From Enterococcus sp. RIT-PI-f (GTDB taxonomy: Bacteria > Bacillota > Bacilli > Lactobacillales > Enterococcaceae), in contig NZ_LHOX01000003.1 in assembly GCF_001297065.1 (NCBI RefSeq), positions 1 through 64,000 on the forward strand: a stretch of 64,000 nucleotides of DNA. Direction: 5' to 3'. Below the pieces are notes generated by a model, which had not been told where the DNA came from, did no database searches, and worked only from the letters and a program-made list of their open reading frames with translations. The stretch's first letter is position 1. Each line of letters opens with the position of its first letter. Below, piece after piece: positions 1 to 8,050 of the stretch. The translations under genes were made by a program, and so were the position numbers.

Positions 1-69
1 TGAATGATTATTTGTATCTAATTCCATGTTATATCAGCTCATTTCTTATATAGACTGATTATAACATAA

Positions 70-215
70 GAAAAAAATAAAAGGCAATATGCCCTAATTG
101 TCGGTTTTCGAGCTACCAACGGTAACCCTCATACCGAACGGCATTCATCACCCACCTATAGAGGATGGGCGACTTCTGCCTGTGTTGAGTTAAACATACA
201 TATTGCATCAATGCT
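70..215 (-). ncRNA. candidate structured leader or small RNA, family unknown
   Basis: This non-coding stretch is rich in complementary segments. Read on the minus strand, an 8-base segment near 206-213 (GCAATATG) can pair with CATATTGC near 86-93, closing a domain with several small internal hairpins: CCCATCC with GGTGGG around 146-168, CCGTTCGG near 134-141, and TACC/GGTA near 115-125. The 3' side ends in GGCATATTGCC followed by a T-rich run (about 73-83), which could be a terminator competing with the closing stem. That is the architecture of a riboswitch or leader for a gene to the left of the window. I could not match it to a named RNA family and the strand is not certain. Confidence 0.33.
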
Positions 216-294
216 ATATAAAAAACGTGTTACGTAACGGTTGCAAGGTCGTTAAGAAAAACAAACTTTCTCTATCTATACGTATCAATACATG

Positions 295-333
295 ACAAAA
301 AAAGCTGAACCCCTCTCATTCAAGGGTTCAGCT
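295..333 (-). terminator. rho-independent terminator of the ireB-ruvX-DUF1292 operon
   Basis: A perfect 10-bp inverted repeat (AGCTGAACCC at 303-312 and its complement at 324-333, 11-nt loop) lies just past the stop of the DUF1292 gene. On the minus strand it is followed by a run of seven T. Confidence 0.9.
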
Positions 334-344
334 CCATTTTCGTT

Positions 345-668
345 CTATTCTTCTTCTTCAGCCATGAATGTATTGAAGACTTCTTCAATCATATCCCATT
401 CTGCTTCAGTTTCGATTTGTTCTAGATCGCCTTCTGTACCGTCTTCGTTCTCAACGTAAGCATAGGCTTGTAATTCGACATCTTCATCCTCTGGAACACC
501 TGCTGGGTATAACAACACGTAGTTGCGGCCAAACTCTTCGGTGCCATCTACTGTTAAAAGGATTTCGAACAATGTTTCATTGCCTTGTTCATCCACTAAC
601 GTGATATGTTCATGTCCTTCGTGATCATGATCGTGGTCATGATTGTGATCGTGTGTATGTTCTGCCAT
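345..668 (-). CDS. DUF1292 family protein with histidine-rich N-terminus (YrzB-like)
   Basis: Small acidic protein of 107 aa from the DUF1292 (YrzB) family, which usually sits downstream of ruvX in Firmicutes; its biochemical role is not established. I chose the ATG at 668 because GAGGA lies 7 bases upstream; an in-frame TTG at 692 would put that ribosome-binding site inside the coding region. Residues 3-22 are nearly all His, Asp and Glu ([18 protein letters not shown]), a likely metal-binding tail; the rest is an ordinary DUF1292 domain ending in a run of Glu. It is the last gene of the ireB-ruvX operon, 20 bases after the ruvX stop, and a strong terminator follows. Family call is secure; metal binding is inference. 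Confidence 0.88.
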   Translation of the reverse strand: MAEHTHDHNHDHDHDHEGHEHITLVDEQGNETLFEILLTVDGTEEFGRNYVLLYPAGVPEDEDVELQAYAYVENEDGTEGDLEQIETEAEWDMIEEVFNTFMAEEEE

Positions 669-688
669 AATAATTTCCTCTTTTCTTT

Positions 689-1123
689 TCAATTAAACAA
701 TTGTTTTCCAGCGCCATCCAAATAATTTTGCAAAATCATGACTGCCGCCAACTTATCAATGACTTTCTTGCGTTTCGCACGAGAAACATTGCCTTGTTCT
801 ACGAGCATCCGCTCTGCTTGAACAGTCGTTAGACGCTCATCCTGATACACCACAGGCAACGCAAAACGCGCTTCAATTGCTTGACCATATGCCATTGATG
901 CTTCGGCCCTCGGTCCTATGGTATTGTTCATATTTTTGGGTAGGCCAACCACAAAGTGGGTGACTTCATATTCTTGCACCAGCTCAGCCAAGCGATCATA
1001 ACCGAAATCATTTTCATCTTCGTTGATCCGAATGATCTCGATCCCTTGGGCGGTCCATCCCATCGGGTCACTTACAGCCACACCGACCGTTCGCGAGCCA
1101 ACATCTAATCCCATGACTCTCAT
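689..1123 (-). CDS. ruvX: Holliday junction resolvase-like protein RuvX/YqgF
   Basis: YqgF-family RNase H-fold nuclease of 144 aa, the normal length. The N-terminus [16 protein letters not shown] carries the first catalytic Asp of the fold, VVGLPKNMN is the second conserved strand, and [10 protein letters not shown] contains the conserved D-E-R-L-T motif. Family members are implicated in Holliday-junction processing or in 16S rRNA 5'-end maturation. The start codon overlaps the ireB stop by one base (TAATG), so the two are translationally coupled, and the DUF1292 gene follows. This three-gene order is typical of Firmicutes. No oddities. Confidence 0.95.
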   Translation of the reverse strand: MRVMGLDVGSRTVGVAVSDPMGWTAQGIEIIRINEDENDFGYDRLAELVQEYEVTHFVVGLPKNMNNTIGPRAEASMAYGQAIEARFALPVVYQDERLTTVQAERMLVEQGNVSRAKRKKVIDKLAAVMILQNYLDGAGKQLFN

Positions 1124-1389
1124 TATAGGTTTATCCCGTGATTGCCTAAATAGTAGCGGATCAGCACTTCCATGATTTCATCTCTTTCATGGCGACGAAT
1201 CAAATTCCGGGCATCCCGATAACGAGGAATGTAAGCCGGGTCGCCAGAAAGGAGATAACCAACGATTTGATTGATTGGATTGTATCCTTTTTCTTCTAAT
1301 GCTCGATAAACAATAGCCAATGTTTCGCTAACCTCTTTTTTTCGACTATCATCAAAATCGAAGCGAACTGTTTCATCTGTAAAACCCAT
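1123..1389 (-). CDS. ireB: IreB family regulatory phosphoprotein (UPF0297/YrzL)
   Basis: 88-aa protein of the UPF0297 family. In Enterococcus faecalis IreB is a cytoplasmic substrate of the Ser/Thr kinase IreK and the phosphatase IreP and negatively affects intrinsic cephalosporin resistance. The N-terminus [11 protein letters not shown] has Thr at positions 4 and 7, the two phosphorylated residues known from E. faecalis. The rest ([28 protein letters not shown]) is strongly conserved in the family. It is the first gene of the operon with ruvX and the DUF1292 gene. A TATAAT-like element at 1488-1493 on the minus strand could be its -10 box, though no good -35 was seen. alaS, often upstream in relatives, is not adjacent here. 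Confidence 0.95.
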   Translation of the reverse strand: MGFTDETVRFDFDDSRKKEVSETLAIVYRALEEKGYNPINQIVGYLLSGDPAYIPRYRDARNLIRRHERDEIMEVLIRYYLGNHGINL

Positions 1390-1534
1390 TTCACGACACC
1401 TCTCTTTGTGTAGATTTTAGCATATCTTGCACTCTAATTGTACTAAAGGTTGTTGAAAACTACAAACATATGCCTTATCTTTTCTCTATTATAACAAAGC
1501 TTTATGATGTTTTTATGAAGTTTACCAAAAAAAA

Positions 1535-2365
1535 CTAAAATGCCCGATAGACGTATTGGTTATCCGGTGCGTCGATGGTCGATGATTGGTCGACCACGAC
1601 CATTGGCAAGTCTCGTTTGAACGGCGCATAATACTGCGACTGGATCGTTCCTTCGACCTGCAGCCACTGATTGTTCTTTGTTTGTGTGTCTGCCGGCAAT
1701 TCGACCCGCAAACCAAAGACACCAGAATCTGCCACACAGTGGATGATCCCGAAACGAAACAAAAAGATTTCGTTATCATCGTCTTGATCTTGATGGTAGA
1801 CGAATCCCTCGTAGCTCACTTTCTTGCCGATAAATTCACTAGGATAGGTATAGATCAGCTCCATCACTTCCAGATAATTCTCATCCGTGATCTTGATCGT
1901 AGTCTGATCGGCATAACGCGCCAAAGACGTTTCCATCTGCGTGTTGTAATCATCTTTGTTAAAATACAGGCTCGTATCTGGTTTCAGATATTGCGTTGTC
2001 ATTTCAGGATCGCCCACAGATTCCTCACTCAAGGGAAAGTTGAAGCCTTTTGCTTCCACAATCGTCGTATCCAAACTGACCGTTGGGAAGAATAGACCGA
2101 CAATGATTGGCAAAGCCAGCAATAAATAAGCCAACAGCCTTTGATGTTTCTTTTCTAAACCATGCTGATGGTCATCATCATGATGGTGACTAGGCTCCTG
2201 CTTGACCCAAAAATAAAGTTGCACCAGTGCCAAAATCAATGAAATGATCATTGACAGAATCGCCAAGTACCGATAGTGGACATTAATGAATTGATTGAGT
2301 TTTCCAGATACTTGTAGATACATCATCAGCTCAAAATAACCAGATAATATCAAAAAACGTATCAT
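1535..2365 (-). CDS. TIGR03943 family protein, partner of adjacent permease (YcgQ-like)
   Basis: 276-aa membrane protein matching the TIGR03943/YcgQ type. It has hydrophobic segments at about residues 1-15, 32-54 and 77-95, then a large soluble C-terminal domain that probably faces outward. A cytoplasm-side loop near residues 58-68 is a histidine/aspartate cluster (SHHHDDDHQHG). The gene begins 3 bases after the stop of the PF03773-type permease, and the pair is conserved in many Firmicutes as a putative two-component transporter. The substrate is unproven; the His clusters in both proteins suggest a divalent metal or metal-dependent control. No canonical Zur box was seen upstream of the pair. 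Confidence 0.75.
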   Translation of the reverse strand: MIRFLILSGYFELMMYLQVSGKLNQFINVHYRYLAILSMIISLILALVQLYFWVKQEPSHHHDDDHQHGLEKKHQRLLAYLLLALPIIVGLFFPTVSLDTTIVEAKGFNFPLSEESVGDPEMTTQYLKPDTSLYFNKDDYNTQMETSLARYADQTTIKITDENYLEVMELIYTYPSEFIGKKVSYEGFVYHQDQDDDNEIFLFRFGIIHCVADSGVFGLRVELPADTQTKNNQWLQVEGTIQSQYYAPFKRDLPMVVVDQSSTIDAPDNQYVYRAF

Positions 2366-2368
2366 TTC

Positions 2369-3295
2369 CTACACCACCCATGCATAAATCGACACGACGA
2401 CAGCCACCAAACCGACCAAAGAAGCAATAAAACGACCAGTGAAATAACGCTTCATCATCAAAAGATTTTTTATATCGACCATTGGGCCAAAAACCAGAAA
2501 GCCTACAACAGGCCCCGCGCCAAACAAACTCAACAACGAAGAGCCAATAAAGGCATCTGCCTCTGAACACAAAGATAATGTCAAAGCCAAGAGCAGCATC
2601 ATGAATACCGCCAGCAACTTTGTCGATCCTAATGTCAGCATCAAGCCAGTTGGCAAATAGGTCTGCATGGCTGAAGCAATCAATCCGCCTATGATCAAAT
2701 AGCGGCCCGTGTCAAAAAACTCATCTAAGCTATGCTGCAACAGTGCTTTGATCTGCTGCCCTTTCCCCTCTACCGGCGCATGGTCATGCCCGTGATGATG
2801 GTGGTGTCCATTGGGTGTACCCCTTTGTATCAAGGACATCGATTGCTGTTTCAACACCCCCTGCTGATTGAAATAGGCCAACCAGACACCAACAACCATC
2901 GCTACGATCAAACTACCAACGACACGCAAAAATGCAAATTTGGCTGAATTTCCGAAAGCAATAAATGTCGAAAAGATCACGATTGGATTCACGATCGGCG
3001 CAGTCAACATAAACGCAAAGGCTGTATGTACTGGAACATCTTTTTTGACAAACTGATTGACGATGGGGACGATTCCACATTCACAGGAAGGGAAAAACAC
3101 ACCCAGACCACACCCCATCGCAATAGAAGCCAATTTATTTTTAGGTAATATTTTTGTAACCCGTTCTGGGGTCAAAAAAACTTGCAGCGCCCCTGAGATC
3201 AAACAACCGAGTAATACGAATGGCAACGCCTCGATGACAATGGATAAAAAAATCACACTCATTTGCAAGACAGAATTCGGCAAGGATTGGAACAT
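2369..3295 (-). CDS. putative permease, UPF0718/PF03773 family (YcgR-like)
   Basis: 308-aa polytopic membrane protein of the PF03773 permease family. It carries the hallmark FFPSCECGIVPI around residues 68-79, with two close cysteines next to a membrane segment, followed by MLTAPIVNPIV, and a second half with CSEADAFIGSS. The central loop (about residues 163-172) reads GHHHHHGHDH, a potential metal-binding loop also seen in its partner. It is the first gene of a two-gene operon. The upstream promoter is TTGTGT, 17 bp, TATAGT on the minus strand (3340-3368). Transport of a metal or small solute is inferred from the family, and the substrate is unknown. Confidence 0.8.
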   Translation of the reverse strand: MFQSLPNSVLQMSVIFLSIVIEALPFVLLGCLISGALQVFLTPERVTKILPKNKLASIAMGCGLGVFFPSCECGIVPIVNQFVKKDVPVHTAFAFMLTAPIVNPIVIFSTFIAFGNSAKFAFLRVVGSLIVAMVVGVWLAYFNQQGVLKQQSMSLIQRGTPNGHHHHHGHDHAPVEGKGQQIKALLQHSLDEFFDTGRYLIIGGLIASAMQTYLPTGLMLTLGSTKLLAVFMMLLLALTLSLCSEADAFIGSSLLSLFGAGPVVGFLVFGPMVDIKNLLMMKRYFTGRFIASLVGLVAVVVSIYAWVV

Positions 3296-3339
3296 ATTTT
3301 TTTAACCTTCTTTATCTATAATATCTAATTGCTGGCATT

Positions 3340-3368
3340 ACTATACGTTTTTTCTTTGGCTAACACAA
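3340..3368 (-). promoter_or_regulatory. sigma-A-type promoter of the permease pair
   Basis: On the minus strand, TTGTGT (3363-3368), a 17-bp spacer and TATAGT (3340-3345). It points into the permease start at 3295. Confidence 0.6.
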
Positions 3369-3457
3369 TGGTTTTTATCTTTTAGACTGATTTTTTTACG
3401 ATAGCTTTACATTTTGCTCATCTTGTTTCGCCTGATTTCAGCGCTACAACAAACATT

Positions 3458-3486
3458 TTGACAGAAACGCCAAAGGCAGGTACATT
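3458..3486 (+). promoter_or_regulatory. sigma-A-type promoter of the thioredoxin-like gene
   Basis: TTGACA at 3458-3463, exactly 17 bp, then TACATT at 3481-3486. The -35 is a consensus match. The transcript would start only about 15 bases before the start codon, so the leader is very short. Confidence 0.65.
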
Positions 3487-3506
3487 GAGGGAAAGAGGTG
3501 ATTTCA

Positions 3507-3875
3507 ATGGAAAATGAAACCAACATCGATGCAGCAATTCTCGTTGAGGGTGCACCGATAGGGATTCTTTATTTTTCACAACCAAATTGCAGTATTTGTT
3601 TAGCAGACAAACCGCGTGTCCAACAACTCGCTCAGATGCATGGCATCCCATTTCATTCCGTCAATAGTTTGGAGAAACCTGCCATTGCAGCCCACTTTGC
3701 TGTCATGACAGTCCCCGTCGTCTTACTGATTGCCAAAGGCAAAGAAGTCCATCGCGAAGCGCGAATCATCGACTTTGGACGACTGGACAAGCAGATGCAG
3801 CGTTATCAAGCTGCTTTGGATTCGAATGAAGAACCCCTGTCCTATGCTTCTTTGTTTGACCAGTTAGCTGAATAA
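3507..3875 (+). CDS. thioredoxin-like protein with CxxC active site
   Basis: Cytoplasmic thioredoxin-fold protein of 122 aa. The redox motif is Cys28-Ser-Ile-Cys31 after the strand GILYFSQPN, and the cis-Pro loop is TVPVVLL, both standard for the fold. The active site CSIC differs from the classic CGPC, so it is more likely a specialised thiol-disulfide protein than the main thioredoxin. I chose the ATG at 3507, preceded by AGAGGTG; a GTG at 3498 is in frame but overlaps that ribosome-binding site. It is divergent from the permease pair and has its own promoter. The array of 87-bp repeats follows the stop codon. The physiological partner is unknown. Confidence 0.8.
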   Translation: MENETNIDAAILVEGAPIGILYFSQPNCSICLADKPRVQQLAQMHGIPFHSVNSLEKPAIAAHFAVMTVPVVLLIAKGKEVHREARIIDFGRLDKQMQRYQAALDSNEEPLSYASLFDQLAE

Positions 3876-3899
3876 TGGGCTGAACAACCATTTATCACG

Positions 3900-4220
3900 T
3901 TTCAATCACTACGATTCGGCTCGTCTGACGCCCTCTGGTCGTCAATCGCAGTGATTCGGCTCGGCGGTGACTTCCCTCCCTCCGGTCAGCTAGTACTGTT
4001 CATCATCTACTCTGACGCCCTTTGGTCGTCAATCGCAGTGATTCGGCTCGCGGCGGTGGCTACCCTCCCTCCGGTCAGCTAGTACTGTTCATCATCTACT
4101 CTGACGCCCTCTGGTCGTCAATCGCAGTGATTCGGCTTGGCGGTGACTACCCTCCCTCTGGTCAGCTAGTACTGTTCATCATCTACTCTGACGCCCTCTG
4201 GTCGTCAATCACAGTGATTC
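3900..4220. repeat. tandem array of about 87-bp intergenic units
   Basis: Copies begin at 3924, 4011, 4100 and 4187 (spacings 87, 89, 87). Three units are complete; a partial one precedes them (about 3900-3923) and a 34-base partial one ends the array. Units differ by only a few substitutions and a 2-base insertion. Each contains two small dyads: TGACGCCC with GGTCGTCA, and TGACTACC with GGTCA. Each is GC-richer than its surroundings. No ribosome-binding site or plausible protein is present. The array lies between the convergent thioredoxin-like and rex genes. Confidence 0.9.
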
Positions 4221-4227
4221 ACAGCAA

Positions 4228-4259
4228 AACCACCTTATGCGGGTTGGCATAAGGTGGTT
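4228..4259 (-). terminator. hairpin terminator of rex, possibly bidirectional
   Basis: Perfect 13-bp stem (4228-4240 with 4247-4259) and a 6-nt loop, immediately after the rex stop. The minus-strand side is followed by TTTT; the plus-strand side has only a weak T-run. Confidence 0.75.
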
Positions 4260-4269
4260 ATTCTATCGT

Positions 4270-4944
4270 CTATTCTTCAGTCGCTGGTTCTTCCACGGGT
4301 TCTTCATGGGATAGTACGTTGCCTGAATGTAAGAAATAAATCAATGTTTGTAATTCGTTGGTCAAATCAACATTCTGAATCAAGACACCTTTAGGCGCTG
4401 TGATTCTGGCTGGTGTAAAGTTCAAAATTCCTTTGATTCCGGCTTCTACAAGATCATTGACCAAATCTTGTGAGTATTGTGCTGGAACTGTTAAAATTGC
4501 CACATCGATTTGTTGAATTTTCACTTGTTCTTTCATATCATCCATTGGATATACAGGCACGCCATCCACGATGCGGCCAACTAAGTCCTCGCTGACATCA
4601 AATGCAGCGCTGATCCGGATACTATTGCTTTGGTGGAATTTATATTTCAATAATGCACTGCCCAAGTTCCCTACCCCAACAAGGGCAACATTGGTCATGT
4701 GATCTTCGTTTAAAGTCTTTGCAAAAAATTGCATCAAGCTTTCAACATCGTAACCATAACCACGTTTGCCTAATTCACCAAAATAAGAAAAATCGCGGCG
4801 GATCGTCGCACTGTCCACTTGAACAGCTTCACTTAATTCAGTAGATGAAACTTTTAATTTGCCAGCATTGTGTAAAATGCGTAAGTAACGGTAATATAAA
4901 GGCAAACGCTTTGCCGTTGCCTTTGGAATTTGATGATCTTTCAA
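4270..4944 (-). CDS. rex: redox-sensing transcriptional repressor Rex
   Basis: 224-aa NADH/NAD+-sensing repressor, slightly longer than most Rex proteins owing to an acidic tail ([11 protein letters not shown]). The N-terminal winged helix (about residues 15-75) contains [23 protein letters not shown], nearly identical to the family DNA-reading segment. A Rossmann motif [10 protein letters not shown] follows near residue 90. Translation starts at TTG 4944, supported by GGGGGAG eight bases upstream. Rex represses fermentation and NADH-reoxidation genes when NAD+ is high. A degenerate Rex half-palindrome lies just downstream of its own promoter, suggesting autoregulation. It is divergent from an ABC-F gene, as rex is near ydiF in Bacillus. 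Confidence 0.95.
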   Translation of the reverse strand: MKDHQIPKATAKRLPLYYRYLRILHNAGKLKVSSTELSEAVQVDSATIRRDFSYFGELGKRGYGYDVESLMQFFAKTLNEDHMTNVALVGVGNLGSALLKYKFHQSNSIRISAAFDVSEDLVGRIVDGVPVYPMDDMKEQVKIQQIDVAILTVPAQYSQDLVNDLVEAGIKGILNFTPARITAPKGVLIQNVDLTNELQTLIYFLHSGNVLSHEEPVEEPATEE

Positions 4945-4960
4945 AGAAATTACTCCCCCA

Positions 4961-4975
4961 TTGTGAAAAATTCAC
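4961..4975. promoter_or_regulatory. candidate Rex operator
   Basis: TTGTGAAAAATTCAC contains GTGAA and TTCAC arms separated by 3 bases; the usual Rex site has 4 bases between the arms and ends in CACAA. It sits between the rex -10 box (4989-4994) and the rex start codon. Confidence 0.35.
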
Positions 4976-4988
4976 GTGTGATGTAGCT

Positions 4989-5018
4989 ATCATATCAAAT
5001 ACATTGTTCAAAAATCAA
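4989..5018 (-). promoter_or_regulatory. probable rex promoter
   Basis: On the minus strand, TTGATT (5013-5018), an 18-bp spacer and TATGAT (4989-4994), upstream of the rex TTG start. Confidence 0.5.
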
Positions 5019-5162
5019 TTTGAATGCTCATAAATTGAAATTTATTTTTAAAAATGGTAAAATCAAAATTTTCATCAATCGCCGTTTTCTTTAAGATATG
5101 ATAAAATGAAGCTATTGCATCCTTGAAGCCACTCGCTTCTTACAGATAGGAATGAGACATTA

Positions 5163-7097
5163 ATGATTCTATTACAAGCCAACCAAATCGCCCGTCTATT
5201 CGGCGCCGAGGTCTTATTTGAACATATCCAGCTCGAGATCGCTAGTCAATCTCGGATCGCCCTCGTAGGTCGAAATGGTGCGGGCAAATCCACGCTGTTG
5301 AAAATCATTGCAGGGATCGAAAGTCCTGACAAAGGAACGATCGCTAAGAACAAAAGTGCAACCATGGGGTACTTAGCCCAAGATACGGGTCTAAACAGTC
5401 AAGCCACTGTTTGGGAAGAAATGTTGGATGCTTTCACAGTCGTTCGAAAAATGGAACAGCGTATGCGCAGCCTTGAGCAAGCGATTTCAGATGCAGCTCC
5501 TGCGACAGATATGTCTTCTTTACTAAAAGAATACGACCAATTGCAACATGAATTCGCGGAGAAGAACGGCTATGGGTACGAAAATGAGATTCGTTCAGTA
5601 CTGCATGGATTTCAATTTGATTCTTCCTTTTATACACAATCGATCGACACACTTTCCGGCGGTCAAAAAACCCGTCTGGCATTGGCCAAAATGCTCCTGC
5701 AAAAGCCAGATATTCTGATTCTCGATGAACCAACCAACCATTTGGACATTGATACACTCGCTTGGTTGGAGAACTATCTCCAAGGGTATGCGGGTGCTTT
5801 GCTGATCGTATCCCACGATCGATACTTTTTAGATAAAGTCGCCAATGAAGTGTACGAACTAAGCCGCCAAAAAATGCGCCATTATAAAGGCAATTACAGC
5901 CGTTACTTAGACCTGAAAGCCGAACAACTGCAAAGCGATTGGAAAGCTTTCGAAAAACAACAAGATGAAATCAATAAATTAGAAGACTTCGTCGCCCGTA
6001 ACTTGGTCCGTGCCTCAACGACCAAGCGTGCCCAAAGCCGTCGCAAACAATTAGAAAAAATGGAACGCCTCGATCGACCCCAAGGCGATGAAAAATCAGC
6101 CCATTTTCTTTTTTCCATCGAAAAGCCTTCTGGAAATGTTGTCATGCAGTTAGAAGACGGCGCCATCGGTTACGCACAAGATGTGTTATCTGCACCGATC
6201 AATTTGGATGTCCGCCGCAAAGATGCCATCGCATTGGTCGGGCCAAATGGGATCGGCAAATCGACTTTATTGAAATCATTGATCCATCAATTACCATTGA
6301 TCACAGGGGATGTACATTTAGGTGCCAATGTCACCATTGGGTACTATGATCAAAAACAATCTGATCTGCATTCGACCAAAACGATCCTTCATGAACTGTG
6401 GGACGAACATCCGACCACACCTGAAGTAGAGATTCGTTCGATATTAGGCAGTTTCCTCTTCTCTGGTGAAGATGTCGAAAAACCCATCACTTTGCTGAGC
6501 GGCGGTGAGAAAGCGCGCGTAGCGCTAGCGAAGTTAGCCATGGACCATGACAATTTCTTGATTTTAGATGAACCAACCAACCACTTGGATATCGATAGCA
6601 AAGAAGTTTTAGAAAATGCCTTGATCGATTATGAAGGCACACTGTTTTTCGTTTCCCATGACCGTTATTTTATCAATCGGATCGCCACGAAAGTCATCGA
6701 ACTATCAGAAAGCGGCAGCAAACTGTACTTAGGCGATTATGATTACTATCTAGAAAAGAAATTAGAAGAAGCCGAGATCGCCGCTTTATTAGACACCAGT
6801 ACAACCGAAAAACAACAGTCTGCTGGCAAGAAAAGCTTTGTCCAGAGCAAAGAACAGCAAAAAACCGTTCGCACCTTACAACGTAAAGTCGATCAGATCG
6901 AAAGCGACTTGGCAACGATCGAAGAGACCATCAGCGAAATTGAAAAAGCAATGACCGAACCAGAAGTATTGAATGACCATTTGAAACTAACCACCCTCAA
7001 TCAACAGTTGGAAGCTGCCCATCATCAGCAAGAACAACTGTTGGAAGATTGGGAAGCAAGCAGCATTGCGCTAGAAGAAGCACAATCACCCCTTTAG
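5163..7097 (+). CDS. ABC-F family ATPase (YdiF-like)
   Basis: 644-aa soluble protein with two ABC ATPase domains and no membrane segments, characteristic of ABC-F ribosome-associated factors. Domain 1 has Walker A GRNGAGKST (residues 36-44), signature LSGGQ (164-168) and Walker B LILDEPTNHLD (185-195). A charged linker around residues 245-315 is the P-site-tRNA-interaction region. Domain 2 has VGPNGIGKST near 365, LSGGE near 450 and another LILDEPTNHLD. A C-terminal coiled coil spans about 555-640. The adjacency to rex matches B. subtilis ydiF. The likely role is relief of ribosome stalling or a translation-factor ATPase; antibiotic-resistance ABC-Fs have a different linker, so I do not call resistance. 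Confidence 0.9.
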   Translation: MILLQANQIARLFGAEVLFEHIQLEIASQSRIALVGRNGAGKSTLLKIIAGIESPDKGTIAKNKSATMGYLAQDTGLNSQATVWEEMLDAFTVVRKMEQRMRSLEQAISDAAPATDMSSLLKEYDQLQHEFAEKNGYGYENEIRSVLHGFQFDSSFYTQSIDTLSGGQKTRLALAKMLLQKPDILILDEPTNHLDIDTLAWLENYLQGYAGALLIVSHDRYFLDKVANEVYELSRQKMRHYKGNYSRYLDLKAEQLQSDWKAFEKQQDEINKLEDFVARNLVRASTTKRAQSRRKQLEKMERLDRPQGDEKSAHFLFSIEKPSGNVVMQLEDGAIGYAQDVLSAPINLDVRRKDAIALVGPNGIGKSTLLKSLIHQLPLITGDVHLGANVTIGYYDQKQSDLHSTKTILHELWDEHPTTPEVEIRSILGSFLFSGEDVEKPITLLSGGEKARVALAKLAMDHDNFLILDEPTNHLDIDSKEVLENALIDYEGTLFFVSHDRYFINRIATKVIELSESGSKLYLGDYDYYLEKKLEEAEIAALLDTSTTEKQQSAGKKSFVQSKEQQKTVRTLQRKVDQIESDLATIEETISEIEKAMTEPEVLNDHLKLTTLNQQLEAAHHQQEQLLEDWEASSIALEEAQSPL

Positions 7098-7187
7098 AAT
7101 CCGCCTCTGGTCTGATGACAGCCCCCTCCTCCTTTGTTTTACTGGAAGTAAGAGAAAAAACGTAAAACATAGATAGGAGGAGATTTG

Positions 7188-7907
7188 ATGCTATCGGCCA
7201 AAACGTATCGAAAACGACAGCCGCGCTTGGTGTTCATTGGATTTGTTTTGTTGTTTGTAGCTTTTGTGCGGGGTGTGTTTTTCGTACAATCATATGATAT
7301 GGGGTATGATGACGAAAGCATGGTATCTGTATCCATGGTCGAATCAGATTGGGCAGATGATTATGCAGTATTTAACGATGAAGCCTCGCTGGTATTATCT
7401 GACAACGGGATCCATACCCCTTTGTATTTGCAGACAAATGAGCAATGGGCGGATGACTATTATGGCCTTGACGGCAGCCAAACGATGGCGGAAAATGGCT
7501 GTGCAATTGCTTCACTGGCAATGGTCGCATCTTCCATCAGCGGCTATGAAGTCTTGCCGACAGAAGTAAACGATTGGGCTGGCGACAATTATTATGCCGC
7601 GGGACAAGGGACACAATGGCAGATTTTTTCTGACTATGCTACAGACTATGGCTATCAATATCATGACCTTGGTACGAATCTTGATCTAGTTTCCAGCTAT
7701 TTAACTGCTGATCATCCAGTCATTGTTTCTGTAGGTCCAGGCAGCTTCACAGAAACTGGCCATATCATGGTGCTCGCTCGTCTTCAAGATGAGCAAGTCA
7801 TCGTCCTAGATCCAAACGATTCTCCAGAAAAGTATCACTATGATACCTATTTCACCTTAGACGAAATCGCGGATCAAAGTGTCCGTTTTTGGACATTGTC
7901 GTTATAG
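7188..7907 (+). CDS. secreted C39-like cysteine peptidase family protein
   Basis: 239-aa protein with a hydrophobic N-terminal segment (residues 14-33) after a basic start, consistent with a signal anchor or signal peptide. The domain beyond residue 75 is of the peptidase C39-like 2 type: catalytic Cys in ENGCAIASLAM (Cys105), His in TGHIMVLA and Asp in VLDPND. Start ATG 7188 follows AGGAGGAG; a TTG codon directly before it is also in frame. It stands alone between the ABC-F gene and ald, with a strong terminator after it. Its substrate is unknown; relatives act on cell-surface peptides or are annotated only as C39 family. No ABC transporter is attached, so it is not a bacteriocin exporter. 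Confidence 0.78.
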   Translation: MLSAKTYRKRQPRLVFIGFVLLFVAFVRGVFFVQSYDMGYDDESMVSVSMVESDWADDYAVFNDEASLVLSDNGIHTPLYLQTNEQWADDYYGLDGSQTMAENGCAIASLAMVASSISGYEVLPTEVNDWAGDNYYAAGQGTQWQIFSDYATDYGYQYHDLGTNLDLVSSYLTADHPVIVSVGPGSFTETGHIMVLARLQDEQVIVLDPNDSPEKYHYDTYFTLDEIADQSVRFWTLSL

Positions 7908-7930
7908 TCACGTGCTCCGTCTTGCACTTC

Positions 7931-7969
7931 AGTGCGATTCTTCTTTAATGGTGAATCGCACTTTTTTTG
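7931..7969 (+). terminator. rho-independent terminator after the C39-like gene
   Basis: 10-bp stem AGTGCGATTC (7931-7940) with its complement at 7953-7962, followed by a run of T. Confidence 0.9.
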
Positions 7970-8050
7970 TACAACAATATTTTTTTTCGCATACTTTAGC
8001 ACAAGAATTCGCTTTCTCGTTATAATAGGTGACAGAGAGGTGTGATTTGT

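Noticed and set aside
1-27. Possible start of a minus-strand gene (ATG at 27) running out of the window.
   Set aside because: Only nine codons are visible and the ribosome-binding site is weak; not enough to call a gene, although it would suit the candidate leader RNA.
1586-2095. Long plus-strand open frame of 169 codons opposite the TIGR03943 gene.
   Set aside because: It lies wholly inside a well-supported gene on the other strand, has no ribosome-binding site and no family resemblance.
3900-4220. CRISPR-like array.
   Set aside because: The whole 87-bp unit is repeated with no unique spacers between short repeats, and there are no cas genes.
4022-4252. Open frame of 76 codons inside the 87-bp repeats.
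   Set aside because: It arises from repeated DNA, encodes a repeated low-complexity peptide and has no ribosome-binding site.
5163-7097. Antibiotic-resistance ABC-F (Lsa/Msr type).
   Set aside because: Sequence and position next to rex fit the housekeeping YdiF group; no resistance-type long interdomain linker was recognised.
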